Below, piece by piece: positions 43,745 through 55,321 of a stretch of DNA of 64,000 nucleotides. The position numbers were made by a program, and so were the translations under genes. The notes beneath the pieces were generated by a model. It ran no database searches and was not told the DNA's origin. It saw nothing but the letters and a program-made list of their open reading frames with translations. Position 1 is the stretch's first letter. Every line of letters starts with the position of its first letter. The stretch covers positions 59,527,689-59,591,688 of the forward strand of contig NC_083881.1 of assembly GCF_032452875.1 (NCBI RefSeq), given 5' to 3'. This DNA comes from Bos javanicus (Eukaryota > Chordata > Mammalia > Artiodactyla > Bovidae).

Positions 43745-44507
43745 CATGGTTTTATTTTTATTCTTTGGTGACTCCAGTTATTTATATGTTTTATCTCCTT
43801 TGCATTCCCTTGCATATATTTTGTGTGTATGACTTTCTCTTTAAAACCCATTTCTTCCTTTTACTTCTGCTTTATTTTCTTCACCTTATTCACACTATTT
43901 TCCACGACACCTACTGAAGTTTCCATAGTGTCTATTACCCTTTGGAATTCTTGTAATATAGCATATATTTCCTGAAAAATTTGCATGTTGCTTGTATTTT
44001 TTTTTCTGAATTCTTTTATTTCCATTTTTATATTCTTTGTTACCTGATCATCTTTTTCTCTTGAGTTTCTGTATTTTTTCATTTCATGTTCCTGGATAGA
44101 AGTGTTTACCTATATTTTTGCTTTGTTATTAGCTCAAATGGGGTGTTTAATCTTGCTTTTTTACCTGATTTTGGAAAAACATTTTACGAGTGAGTTTTAA
44201 TCACACATAAGAGATTCATGCTGCTTTTTTTCTTACTTTTGTATGGCTTCATTTTATAGGGGAAGACCAAATTTCTTTCCTCTAACTCACATCTGAAAAG
44301 AACATATTTTCCTAGGCAATAAGAGAATGATGTATAAGGAATAATCAAAGCTCATTCTCCAAGCTTCAACAATGTGCTAGACGCTTCCCCCAACCCAGGA
44401 CATTCTCCATCTTTCACAGTTCTGATCTACCCTCAGCTTGTTGACCTATATTGACTTTACTAATGGTCTCACTTGAGTTTGGTTACCATTTGTATTTAGC
44501 TGAAGTA
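43745..44507. other. Unassigned; possible antisense LINE ORF1 remnant
   Basis: The minus-strand frame 43861-44082 (73 codons) is lysine/glutamate-rich with heptad-like spacing, suggestive of a coiled coil as in L1 or HAL1 ORF1 proteins, but has no diagnostic RRM block. The remainder is unassigned. Confidence 0.3.
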
Positions 44508-45404
44508 AGAAAAGGAGTACGTCAAGGCTGTATATTGTCACCCTGCTTATTTAACTTATATGCAGAGTATATCATAAGAAATGCTGGGCTGGAAGAAGCA
44601 CAAGCTGGAATCAAGATTGCCAGGAGAAATATCAATAACCTCAGATATGCAGATGACATCACCCTTATGGCAGAAAGTGAAGAGGAACTAAAAAGCCTCT
44701 TGATGAAAGTGAAAGAGGAAAGTGAAAAAGTTGGCTTAAAGCTCAACATTCCGAAAACAAAGATCATGGCATCTGGTCCCATCACTTCATGGGAAATAGA
44801 TGGGGAAACAGTGTCAAACTTTATTTTTCTGGGCTCCAAAATCACTGCAGATGGTGATTGCAGCCATGAAATTAAAAGATGCTTACTCCTTGGAAAGAAA
44901 GTTATGACCAACCTAGATAGCATATTCAAAAGCAGAGACATTACTTTGCCAACAAAGGTCCATCTAGTCAAGTCTATGGTTTTTCCAGTGGTGTATGGAT
45001 GCGAAAGTTGGACTGTGAAGAAAGCTGAGTGCCAAAGAATTGATGCTTTTGAAGTGTGGTGTTGGAGAAGACTCTTGAGAGTCCCTTGGACTGCAAGGAG
45101 ATCCAACCAGTCCATTCTGAAGGAGATCAGCCCTGGGATTTCTTTGGAAGGAATGATGCTAAAGCTGAAACTCCAGTACTTTGGCCACCTCATGCGAAGA
45201 GTTGACTCATTGGAAAAGACTCTGATGCTAGGAGGGATTGGGGGCAGGAGGAGAAGAGGACGACAGAGGATGAGATGGCTGGATGGCATCACCGACTTGA
45301 TGGACATGAGTCTGGGTGAACTCCAGGAGTTGGTGATGGACAGGGAGGCCTGGTGTGCTGCGATTCATGGGGTCGCAAAGAGTCGGACACAACTGAGCGA
45401 CTGA
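44451..45404 (+). pseudogene. BovB reverse transcriptase C-terminal fragment, open
   Basis: 317 codons without a stop; the first ~20 residues are host flank. Visible: RQGCILSPCLFN (residues ~24-35), the intact catalytic box YADD (44646-44657), then the thumb and C-terminal region with basic RRRRGRQRMRWL near residue 277. Where many BovB copies have an in-frame TGA, this copy has CAA (gagtgccaaagaattg, near 45026). The N-terminal endonuclease and RT fingers are absent, so it cannot be a working element. No promoter of its own is seen. Confidence 0.85.
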
Positions 45405-45414
45405 ACTGAACTGA
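44508..45414 (+). mobile_element. BovB LINE, young type, ~0.9 kb
   Basis: 5'-truncated inside the reverse transcriptase; runs to the BovB terminus and an actga pentamer tail (45400-45414). Younger-type 3' block (gggatttctttggaagg, 45135). Confidence 0.95.
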
Positions 45415-46696
45415 AAGCTTCTGTGGGAAACTGGAGTGAGGGAGAACATTGAGGTCAGGTGTATTATCCTGGGCCCTTCTTTGTGGAGTCACACCGGTGG
45501 GTTGCTTCATTTGTTGAAGTCACAATTCATCTCAAGGCCACTCTCAAGAATTTCTCTTTCAGATTCTGAAAACTACTACTTTTTTGTTGCCCCTTCAGGC
45601 CAAAGCTGATAATGGTCTTTTTAAATGGTCTACACATTTGAAAATAGTTACTTAATTATGCTCTCCTCGAGTTATCCATTTTGAGTAGGATCCTTGCTGA
45701 TTCAAAAACTCTAATTCTTATTCTTCTAGCAAAGGATATAAAATATGGCTCTTTTTGTTAAAAACTTGTACCATGGAGATATCCTATATCCAGCCCCAAG
45801 TATCTTGTACTTCTCTAACTGTGCATTTATTTGCATTAAATGTATTTTAAGAGCATCTATAGTTCACAACCTGTTTTCTTCTAAATGCTAAGACATTCCA
45901 CACATTTTCAAAAAATTCAATCTTGCTTAAAATCGTCATGCTCAATTTTCCTTGTTTGCAATAAAAAAAATGCTAATTTTACATGTGTTTGTAATTTCAA
46001 TGATACTATATTTTCTCATGGAATCTAACAGCCATATACTAAGTGAGATTTACCTTTAACTTAAGGCGTGGTTATAAGACCCAATGATTGTTATATTACA
46101 GAAATTCATCCAATGAGTACATTAAAATAGTCCAGCATGGTTAAAGGGAAAAATATGAATACTTTTATGATGATGCTAGAGATTTTTTTAATGGGTGGTT
46201 TCATTTACAATGAACCACATAATTGGTTTAACACCACATTTTACTAAATGGTAGATAATATAATTGATATTGCAGTTTATCAAACACATCAGAGCTTTTA
46301 TTATCTTACTATACTTTTAGTTCATCCTGGTATATAAAGACATAATCCGTTAATTAACACTGTTGCATTTTGAAAGTATCCATCTTCAATCTTTTAAATA
46401 TAGCATTACTCAGATATGCTGAGAAACATTTTTAAAGTTTTACTCATTTTGTTTTTAAAATATTTTTTAGCCCCAGAGTTTTCAGAATAGATTTACTATA
46501 GAAAAAAAAAAGAAATCTGTCTGCTAAAATTAAATGTCTCAATATTTTAAAGGAAAGTATTTTACCCACATCAATTCTTTAAATTTAGTTTCAGGCAAAA
46601 GTAACTAATATTGCCTTCCATTTAATTATTTCTCAAGGGATGACAAAGTACATCAAAAATATCAAGATGAAAATTATCAATCTAATTAAAAATGCT
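45415..46696. other. Unassigned AT-rich DNA
   Basis: 1.3 kb with no repeat or gene recognised. Confidence 0.5.
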
Positions 46697-46709
46697 ATAA
46701 ATGTAGGGT

Positions 46710-46924
46710 GAAGTGAAAGTGAAAGTAGCTCAGTTGTGTCTGACTCTTTGTGACCTGATGGGCTGTGGTCTGCCAGGCTCCTCTAGGCAAGAGTAGAGAA
46801 GTGGCTACAGAAGAGTACAGAGTACCCATTCCCTTCTCCAGGGTATCTTCCCAATCCAGGGATCAAACCCAGGTCTCTTGCATTGCAGGCAGATTTTTTA
46901 CCAGCTGAGCCATCAGGGAAGCCC
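46710..46924 (-). mobile_element. Bov-tA SINE with perfect 13-base TSD
   Basis: TSD ataaatgtagggt at 46697-46709 and 46925-46937. Tail gaagtgaaagtgaaagtag; tRNA-like head ends ccatcagggaagccc. The middle (46790-46825) is rearranged relative to consensus. Confidence 0.95.
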
Positions 46925-47033
46925 ATAAATGTAGGGTAGAAGTAATTTTTATATCAATGGTGAGTTGTAGGTTTTTAAAAGGAAATATTCTCCTAAACTT
47001 TAGTGTTACTATGTATAGCCCTAAGTGGTCTTT

Positions 47034-47059
47034 TTGTGTGTGTTTGTGTGTGTGTGTGC
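47034..47059 (+). repeat. (TG)n microsatellite
   Basis: About twelve TG units with one TTT interruption. Confidence 0.9.
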
Positions 47060-47123
47060 GCCATGTACTGTAATTTGAAATTAAAAGATTTTTATACATT
47101 TTGATATTTACATATGATGGAAT

Positions 47124-49226
47124 CAGTTCAGTTCAGTTCAGTTGCTCAGTCTTGTCTGACTCTTTGTGACTCCACAGACTGCAGCATGCCAGGCTTCTCT
47201 GTCCATCACCAGCTCCAGGACCCTACTCAAACTCACGTCCATTGCATCGGTGATGCCATCCAACCATCTCGTCTTCTGTCGTCCCTTCTCCTTCTGCCTT
47301 CAGTCTTTCCCAGCATCATGGTCTTTTCCAATGAGGCAGTTCTTCGCATCAGTTGGCCAAAGTATTGGAGTTTCAGATTCAACTTCAGCCTTTCCAATGA
47401 ATGTTCAGGACTAATTTCTTTTAGGATGGACATGTTGGATCTCCTTGCAGTTTAAGGAACTCTCAAGAGTCTTCTCCAACACTACAGTTTGAAAGCATCA
47501 ATTCTTCAGTGCTCAGCTTTCTTTATAGTCCAACTCTTACATCCATAGATGACTACTGGAAAAACCATAGCTTTGAATAGATAGATCTTTGTCAGCAAAG
47601 TAATGTCTCTGCTTTTTAAAATGCTGTCTAGGTTGGTCATAGCTTTTCTTCCCAGAAGCAAGTGTCTTTTAATTTCATGGCTGTAGTCGCCATCTGCGGT
47701 GATTTTGGAACCCCCAAAAATAAAGTCTCTCACTGTTTCCATTCTTTCCTCATCTATTTGCCATGAAGTGATGGGACCAGATGCCATGATCTTCATTTTC
47801 TGAATGTTGAGTTTTAAGCCAAGTTTTCACCCTCCTTTTTCACTTTCATCAAGAGGCTCTTTAGTTCTTCTTTACTTTCTGCCATGAGAGTGGTGTCATC
47901 TGTGTATCTGAGGTTACTGATATTTCCCCCAGTAATCTTGATTCCAGCTTGTGCTTCATCCAGCCTGGGATTTCTCATGATGTACTCTGCATATAAGTTA
48001 AATAAGCAGGGAGACAATATACAGCCTTGATGTTCTCCTTTGCTGATTTGGAACCAGTCTGTTGTCCCATGTCCAGTTCTAACTGTTGCTTCTTGACCTG
48101 CATACAGATTTCTCAGGAGGCAGGTCAGATGGTCTGGTATTCCCATCTCTAAGAATTTTCCACATTTTGTTGTGATCTATATAGTCAAAGGCTTTGGCAT
48201 AGTCAGTGAAGCAAAAGTAGATGTATTTCTGGAACTCTCTTGCTTTTTAAATGGTCCAGTGGGTGTTGGCAATTTGGTCTCTGGTTCCCCTGCCTTTTCT
48301 AAATCCACCTTGAATATCTGGAAGTTCATGGTTCACATACTGTTGAAGCTTGGCTTGGAGAATTTGGAGCATTACTTTACTAGCATGTTAGATGAGTGCA
48401 GTTGTGTGATAGTTTGAGCATTCTTTGGCATTGCCTTTCTTTGGGATTGGAATGAAAACTGACCTTTTCCAGTCCTGTGGCCACTGCTGAGTTTTCCAAA
48501 TTTGCTGGCTTATTGAGTGCAGCACTTTCACAGCATCATCTATCAGGATTTGAAATACTTCAACTGTAATTCCATCATCTCCACTAGCTTTGTAGTGATG
48601 TTTCCTAAGGCCCTCTTGACTTCACATTCCAGGATGTCTGGCTCTAGGTGATTGATCACACCATTGTGGTTGTCTGGGTCATGAAGATCTTTTTGTATAG
48701 TTCTGTGTATTCTTGCCACCTCTTCTTAATATCTTCTGCTTCTGTTAGGTCCATACCATTTCTGTCCTTTATTGTGCCCATCTTTGCATGAAATGTTCCC
48801 TTGGTATCTCTAATTTTCTTGAAAAGATCTCTAGTCTTTCCCATTCTATTGTTTTCCTTTATTTCATCTATTTCATTGATCGCTGAGGAAGGCTTTCTTA
48901 TCTCTCCTTGCTATTCTTTGGAACTCTGCATTCAATTGGGTATATCTTTCCTTTTCTCCTTTGCCTTTAGCTTCTTTTCTTTTCTCAGCTATTTGTAAGG
49001 CCTTGTCAGACAACCACTTTGCATTTCTTTTTCTTGGGAATGGTCTTGATCCCCGCCTTCTCTACATTGTCACAAACCTCCATCCATATTTCTTCAGGCA
49101 CTCTATCAGATCTAATCCCTTGAATCTATTTGTTACTTGTACTGTATAATCATAAGGGATTTGATTTAGGTGATACCTGAATGGTCTAGTGGTTTTCCCT
49201 ACTTTCTTCAGTTTAAGTCTGAATTT
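47124..49226 (-). mobile_element. BovB LINE, 2.1 kb, antisense, longest copy
   Basis: Runs from the (cagtt)n tail and 3' terminus through the reverse transcriptase to the ORF2 linker upstream of the RT (plus-strand word ctttcttcagtttaagtctg, 49203). The endonuclease part is missing. Older 3' type. Contains RT fragments on the minus strand. Confidence 0.95.
47814..48146 (-). pseudogene. BovB reverse transcriptase palm fragment
   Basis: A 110-codon minus-strand frame with GTTDWFQISKG and QGCILSPCLFNLYAEY. The catalytic box reads YTDD (plus-strand 47897-47908), and HQG replaces the usual RQG. Frameshifts bound it on both sides. The linker region upstream survives as another short minus-strand frame (48656-48844). 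Confidence 0.8.
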
Positions 49227-49249
49227 GGCAATAAGGAGTACTTAGTAAT

Positions 49250-49595
49250 AAAAAAACATATTGATAAATACAGCAATATAAATGAATTTTAAAATAATTA
49301 TGCTAAGTGAAAGAAGGCAGATCAGTAAAAGAGGACTTACAGTGTGGTTTATTCTCATAAAATTCTAGAAAAAGCAAACTAATCTATAGTTATAGAGAGC
49401 AGATCAGTGATTGTCTTAGAAAAGAAAAATTATAGAGTCACAAGGAAACTTTTGGGGATAATAGTTATGTTCACTGTAATGATTTTGGTGGTCATGACTC
49501 AGAATAATCTTATGTTACAACACATCAAATTGTAGTTTAAATATATATGTGTGTTGTATGTCAATCCTACCTTGATTAAGCTGTTAGAAAAAAAA
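49250..49595 (+). mobile_element. L1M LINE 3' end, sense
   Basis: attatgctaagtgaaagaag, aaaattctagaaaaagcaaa, ctaatctatagttatagaga, cttttggggataatag, aatcctaccttgattaagct, A-rich end: ORF2 end and 3'UTR of an old L1. Confidence 0.8.
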
Positions 49596-50133
49596 GAGAG
49601 AATTCCATTAGTAAATACAATGGTATACCTGATATCAGACAATTTCCTGCTAAAATAAATGTCTATCAAAACTGGATAAAAGACATAAAACCACTGTCTT
49701 CAGATGTTCAGAAGCATCTTTAGAAGCTAGTAAGCATACAGAGTGAGCTTCACTTTCACCTAACTATTTCCCTGAGGGCATAGTTTAAAATATGACCAAA
49801 GAAATAGAATCCCAATAGAGAGATGCTCCACTAATTGTATGATACAAGTATTAGATTTGGAAGCCAGTAAAATAGTTGGAATTCTAAGAACAAAACACTG
49901 GTGGAAAATTTCCCCTTGCATCCTTTTCAAATCTTAAGATGTATATGCCCAGACAAGACTCCAAGGCACCTAATAAAAATGTTTGCTAAAAAATTGAGAG
50001 CTGAACAGAGATTTCAGAAATCACACAGTGTTGAAGAGACATTGGAGATCAGCTCCAGTCAGAGTAAAGACCTTGATGAACAGTATAGATATTCAGGTGA
50101 GATCCCTGAAAATCCACTCCCTATTATTAAGTA
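49596..50133. other. Unassigned DNA
   Basis: No confident family; could be the 5' region of the next L1M. The 88-codon plus-strand frame 49901-50167 runs into BovB and shows no domain. Confidence 0.4.
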
Positions 50134-50712
50134 TTTTGGGGGGCTCGAAAATCACTGCAGATGGTGATTACAACCATGAAATTAAAAGATGCTTGCTCCT
50201 TGGAAGAAAAGCTATGACCAACCTAGACAGCATATTAAAAAGCAGAGACATTACTTTGCCAACAAAGATCCATCTAGTCAAAGCTATGATTTTTCCAGTA
50301 GTCATGTATGGATGTGAGAGTTGAACTATAAAGAAAGCTGAGTGCCAAAATGTTGATGTTTTCAAACTATGGTGTTGGAGAAGACTCTTCAGAGTTCCTT
50401 GGGCAGCAAGGCGATCCAACCAGTCCATCCTAAAGGAAATCAGTCCTGAATGTTCATTGGAAGGACTGATGCTGAAGCTGAAACTCCAATACTTTGGCCA
50501 CCTGATGCAAACAACTGATTCACTGGAAAAATCCCTGATGCTGCGAAAGATTGAAGGCAGGAGGAGAAGCGGACAACAGAGGATGAGATGGTTGGATGCC
50601 ATCACCGATGCGATGGATACGAGTTTGAGTAAGCTCCAGGAGTTGGTGATGGACAGGGAGGCCTGGCGTGCTGCAGTCTGTGGGGTCGCAAAGAATGGAC
50701 ACAACTGAGTAC
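50134..50712 (+). mobile_element. BovB LINE 3' end
   Basis: From the ggggggctcgaaaatcactg block to the terminus. Older type (cctgaatgttcattgg). At the TGA-prone codon this copy has CAA (gagtgccaaaatgttg). Confidence 0.95.
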
Positions 50713-50879
50713 ATGACTATGAGTAAGGGAAATGGAACCACCATAACAAATCCCAAAACCACACTCTGACAGGATTAGAGTGATTTGCCAGTAATTGAAT
50801 AGCCTCTAAAAATAAAAGTCAACCTTCTTTAGTGGAAAGTAACATAATTCAGAGTTCTAATGTACCATTAGTAATGTCT

Positions 50880-51149
50880 GCTGCTGCTAAGTCGCTTCAG
50901 TCATGTCTGACTCTGTGCGACCCCATAGACGGCAGCCCACCAGGCTCCCCCATCCCTGGGATTCTCCAGGCAAGAACACCTGAGTGGGTTGCCATTTCCT
51001 TCTCCAATGCATGAAAGTGAAAAGTGAAAGTGAAGTCGTTCAGTCGTGTCCGATTCTTAGCGACCCCACGGACTGCAGCCCACCAGGCTCCTCCATCCAT
51101 GGGATTTTCCAGGCAAGAGTGCTAGAGTGGGGTGTCATTGCTTTCTCCT
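50880..51149 (-). mobile_element. BOV-A2 SINE with perfect 13-base TSD
   Basis: TSD attagtaatgtct at 50867-50879 and 51150-51162. Both monomers and linker present; the tail is only two CTG units. Confidence 0.97.
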
Positions 51150-51162
51150 ATTAGTAATGTCT

Positions 51163-51460
51163 AACACACAGTAAAAGATTACTGAACTGAGTAGGAAAAA
51201 ATAATTAGTAATCAAGGGATTAAAAAAATCAACAAAAGTGGATACAAACGTGATTTAGATATTGAAATTAGCAGGCAACAATTCAAAATAACTGATTAAT
51301 TCTGAAATATTGAAAATATGTTTCAGTTCAGTTCAGTTTAGTCGCTCAGTTGAAATATGCTTAAAGAGATAGAAAAAAGATGGAAAATGAGCAAGAATTT
51401 GAATTTTTCAAGAATTGGATCTAAAAAAGAATCAAATTAATTAAAATAAACAAATTTTGC
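51163..51460 (+). mobile_element. L1M LINE, leader/ORF1 part 1
   Basis: gatattgaaattagcaggca, acaattcaaaataactgat and, after the tiny insertion at 51321, cttaaagagatagaaaaaag follow the old L1M leader. Confidence 0.6.
51321..51350 (-). mobile_element. 30-base BovB tail insertion with TSD
   Basis: tttcagttcagttcagttta followed by gtcgctcagt, flanked by tgaaaatatg (51311-51320) and tgaaatatg (51351-51359). Looks like a complete but almost empty retrotransposition event of BovB or a BovB-tailed SINE. Confidence 0.8.
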
Positions 51461-51600
51461 CATATATCAAAATGAATCCACCCCAGGTATACACATGTTC
51501 CCCATCCTGAACCCTCCTCCCTCCTCCCTCCCCATACCATCCCTCTGGGTCGTCCCAGTGCACCAGCCCCAAGCATCCAGTATCGTGCATCGAACCTGGA
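51461..51600 (-). mobile_element. L1-BT LINE 3'UTR, inverted 5' piece
   Basis: Antisense bovine L1 3'UTR: tcaaaatgaatccaccc, atgttccccatcctgaaccc, cagtgcaccagccccaagc, catcgaacctgga. Joined head-on to a sense 3' terminus at 51600. Confidence 0.9.
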
Positions 51601-51720
51601 CTATGGCAAAACCAATACAATATTGTAAAGTTAAAAAATAAAATTAAATTTAAAAAAATAAAATTAAATTAAAAAAATAAAATAAAATAAATTTATATTA
51701 AAAAATTTTTTAAGAATTAA
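51601..51720 (+). mobile_element. L1-BT LINE 3' terminus and A-rich tail
   Basis: atggcaaaaccaatacaata, ttgtaaagttaaaaaataaa then A-rich tail. Sense orientation, so the pair is a 5'-inverted insertion. Confidence 0.9.
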
Positions 51721-52500
51721 ATGATATTTTGAAATGGCAAAATCAATGTGATATTAAGATATCATTTAGGTTTAAAACATCATAGACAGAGGGGAGAACA
51801 GGATTAATGAAATCAAAGAGAAACAGAAATTGTGCAGACAAAATCACAGAGAGCTAAAAGAATACATACCCACACATGCATACACAATCACACACAATCA
51901 CAACCAAATGTAAGAGTGAGGTACAACTAATGCAAAAGGTTTATTATACATGTATGTTTATTTCCAGGAAGATAAGAGAAAAAGAATGAAACAGAAGCAG
52001 TATTTGAAGAAATAAATGCCCAAATTTCCAATTCAGATAAAAGACATCAACCCACAGACACGAAAAACTCAGCAAAAAATCAATCAGGATAAATAATATG
52101 AAATCAACACTAGCGAAAGTGAAAATTAAAAATCCTTAAAGGAGTTAAGGAAGAATCATTTTCTTCAGAGGAAAAATAATTAGGAGATAATGATTTTCTC
52201 ACGAGAAACTTCGGAAACCAGATAATAATTAAATGCCGTTTTCAAAATGTTGAAAGAATTTAAAGGTAAACAAAATAAAGCTTGAATCTAGATTTCAATA
52301 TACAGTGAAAATAATATCCTCACAAAGTAAAAATAAAGGTGTTCTCAGACAAAAATGGAAAGAATTAGAGCTCTATAAGAAATGCTAAAGAAAAGTACTT
52401 CAGGCTGAATAAAATGTTTCCAGGGAAGAGAATCTATGTGCAAAAAAGGAATAAACCACCAGAAAGAGTGTAGATATACATGATAATATAAATTACAATG
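51721..52500 (+). mobile_element. L1M LINE, ORF1 part 2
   Basis: agaagcagtatttgaagaaa, caaatttccaattcagata, gaaatgctaaagaaaagtac, ttcaggctgaataaaatg match old L1M ORF1 and its downstream spacer. The host element continues from 51460. Confidence 0.7.
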
Positions 52501-52927
52501 TATTAATGGTCCACTCTTCTATTTTTTCTTTGTGGAACTCATTCTTTTGATGTTTACCTGACAAGATTCTTTAATGTTATTCTCCTGTTTTTTCTTTTGT
52601 GTTTTTCTTCCCATATTTCTTGCCTTCAGTTCTACTTTCTCAGAGAGTTCCTCAACTTTGTTCTCCAATTTTCCAAATTTTCTATTTATTTAATGTCTGT
52701 TATTTCATTGATAATTTTCATTATCTCTTTTTTTCTGTGAATTTTTTTCTTTTGTTGAGTATAGAATTCTATTCTTGTGAAATAAATACAATATATTGTC
52801 TTATATCTCTAAGAATTTTAAACGTGTTTTTCCATTTCCTGCATTGTTGCATATTAACTGCTTACCATTAAAAATATTATATATGTTGTACTATTTAATG
52901 ACTAAACATTTTTTGCCAGTCTTCCTC
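52501..52927. other. Unassigned pyrimidine-rich DNA
   Basis: No confident family; may be an antisense old LINE leader. Confidence 0.4.
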
Positions 52928-53045
52928 TCTTAGAATGAAAGTTCTGTAAGGACTGGGATTTTGTCTGTCTTATTCCCTCTGTATCTGCAGCACACGTGAC
53001 CCTGCTGGGTACACAGTGGTGGCCTTTCGCTCAGGTGAGTGAGGG
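52928..53045 (+). mobile_element. L2 LINE 3' end
   Basis: agaatgaaagttctgtaagg, actgggattttgtctgtctt, attccctctgtatctgcag match the L2 terminal region. Confidence 0.65.
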
Positions 53046-54103
53046 ATCACTGTTAGATTCTGTTAGATGAGAGGGACGATATGACAGGTGTAACTACCTT
53101 CAATCTACTTCTTTAATTTCAGATCCACCTCATACCATCTATTTTCAGAGAATCTCTTGCCTCCAATTTCCACAGATTTTCGAAATTTCTGCCATGAGAA
53201 ATATCTGGCCTCTTGGCAAAGCACTTAATTTCCACCTTTCTATGATTTGCTAAGTCAGTTATCACTCATCCATCTGCTTTAAAACAGTTAGAATTTTGTC
53301 ATCAATTTTCATATACTTTCATCACCTCTTTTTATCCTTTGGTCTTTACGGGGTGAAACCTCATTTTAGTGGGCTTGTGATGAAATCAGAGAAAAGCATG
53401 CATGCTTAATATTCCATAAATTCACTGGAATCCTACCCTGCACTTTAAGTCCAAATTTATGGAGAAGAGTCAAGTGTTAAATAAAACTGTCCTTGGCTAA
53501 ATCTCAGAGAGAAAAACTAGCAGGATAAATGTGATAAAGAATTAATTTAGGAATCATATATGTTAAGCTGCGTCAAATTCAAGGAGTAGTATAAGATGTG
53601 TATAGCTTTCTTGATCATGCATAGGAGTTATGTTGCATGGTTCAAAATTATGTGTAGTAACTAAGACAATCAGTTGCAGAGATATTAGTAATAATAAGTA
53701 TATTAATGAAATTAGATATATTTCAAATGTATATTTAAACAAATCCTGAAATATATATATTGAATTAAATTCCTCATATATATGTCATATAGGCTATGTA
53801 TATAATATATACTGAATTCTATAAATACATAAAAAGAAAAAAATTTTCCCAGTGAAATAAAAACATTTCAATCACATAAAATTAGGTCTCATATTATTAG
53901 GCAACTTAATCAAGATTTTGTTCAATATCCTGGGTTATGTCAGAAAGGGAGCCATGACTTACATCCAGGTCTTTTGATTTAACATTTTTCGTTATTTTCC
54001 TCCAAAATTATCCTTATCATCAAATAAAAATTCTGTATATGCTCTGTTGACAGCTACATTATTTTACTAGATTATACCTCAGAACAAATGCTATCTTGGT
54101 GAT
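53046..54103. other. Unassigned AT-rich DNA
   Basis: No repeat or gene recognised; 53740-53830 is a TA-rich low-complexity patch. Confidence 0.5.
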
Positions 54104-54113
54104 AGACCTCACT

Positions 54114-54339
54114 TTGTGTACTTGTGTGCTAAGTTGCTTCAATTGTGTCCGACTCTTTGCAAACCTATGGACTATAGCCCACCAGGCTCTTCTGACCATG
54201 TGATTCTCCAGACAAGAATACTGGAGTGGGTTGCCATAACCTCCTCCAGGGGATCTTCCTGACCCAGGGACCGAACCCTTGTTTCGTGTCTCCTGCCTTG
54301 CAGGTGTGTTCTTTACCACCAGCATCACCTGAGAAGCCC
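54114..54339 (-). mobile_element. Bov-tA SINE with perfect 10-base TSD
   Basis: TSD agacctcact at 54104-54113 and 54340-54349. Tail gtgctaagttgcttcaattg; tRNA-like head ends agcatcacctgagaagccc. Confidence 0.95.
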
Positions 54340-54464
54340 AGACCTCACTGTACATAGACTGCATACAGCTTTTAGAACAGAAAGTCTGCATCCTGGTTAG
54401 ATGGGAACAGTATCCTCACAATAAAGTGAAGCAGTTAAATCAATGGAAAAAATATTCTGTTACT

Positions 54465-54592
54465 TAGAGAAGGAAATGACAACCCACCCCAGCATTCTTG
54501 CCTGAAGATTCCCATGGACAGAGGAGCCTGGCAGTCTACAGTCTATGGGGTCGCAAGGGTCAGACACGACTGAGCAACTAAACACAACAGAA
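54465..54592 (+). mobile_element. BovB-type SINE tail, sense
   Basis: gagaaggaaatgacaaccca, catggacagaggagcctggc, cagacacgactgagcaact; no tRNA-like head, so a 5'-truncated Bov-tA or a Bov-A unit. Confidence 0.9.
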
Positions 54593-55321
54593 CAAAAGGA
54601 GAAGAAATCTCTGACATTAAGAAAAATGTATCCCTGTCATAAAATGGCTATTGATTTCATTTTGGGGCACTGAGTCCAAGAGACAATTACATTCATAAGG
54701 AGGTTTATCCATGCCCAAAGTACTCAGGGACAGAAGTAGACCAAAGCCAGGAAGAAACTCTCAGCTGAGGTGAACTGGACAAGTTCAGGAAAAGAAATTG
54801 GAGCTCGAGATTCTGACAAGTCCAAAGGGAAGGCTGCGTGGAAAGTATACATGGGAAACTTTAGAGAAACTACAGATGGATGAGACTCAAAAAAAAGAAA
54901 AAAGGCCTAAGTTGAGGGACTATGCATTCTATGAACATAAGGCTTTAGAAGGAAGTCTACTCTGATGTCTGTTTCGTAGAACTGACCACGTGGTAGTCAG
55001 TGTTTTGGAAAAACGTTCTATTTTCTTTTCATTCGTTGATTGTTTTCAGTTGTTGGGCTTCGGTATCTCTCTGCTTCCAGCATGGGCCTGTTCAGGTAGG
55101 TGCTAGTCACTTCTTGGAACAATGCAAATCATAGAGAGATAGCACGGTACATTGGGCCCCACAGTTAGTCTGTGGGAACTTCCTTCTCTTCTCTCCATTA
55201 TTCGTTGCTACTATTCCATTTACTGCCCTAAAATAAGATTGAACACCGAATCCTACTTTGTAGGATTCCTAAGGGCATCATCAACAGATGACTGTCCTAT
55301 GTAACAGACCTGCTGCAGACA
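54593..55321. other. Unassigned DNA
   Basis: No repeat recognised. A splice-like pattern at 55047-55097 is considered chance (see rejected items). Confidence 0.5.

Noticed and set aside
44522..45307. 261-codon minus-strand open frame
   Set aside because: It is the antisense of the BovB reverse transcriptase; similar antisense frames appear at 11935-12522, 50168-50704, 61749-62147 and 62980-63549 wherever BovB occurs.
55050..55095. Splice-like pattern (ttttcag ... ttcag/gtaggt) around 46 bases
   Set aside because: Length not divisible by three, an alternative AG lies at 55080, and no CpG or other support; such patterns are common by chance.
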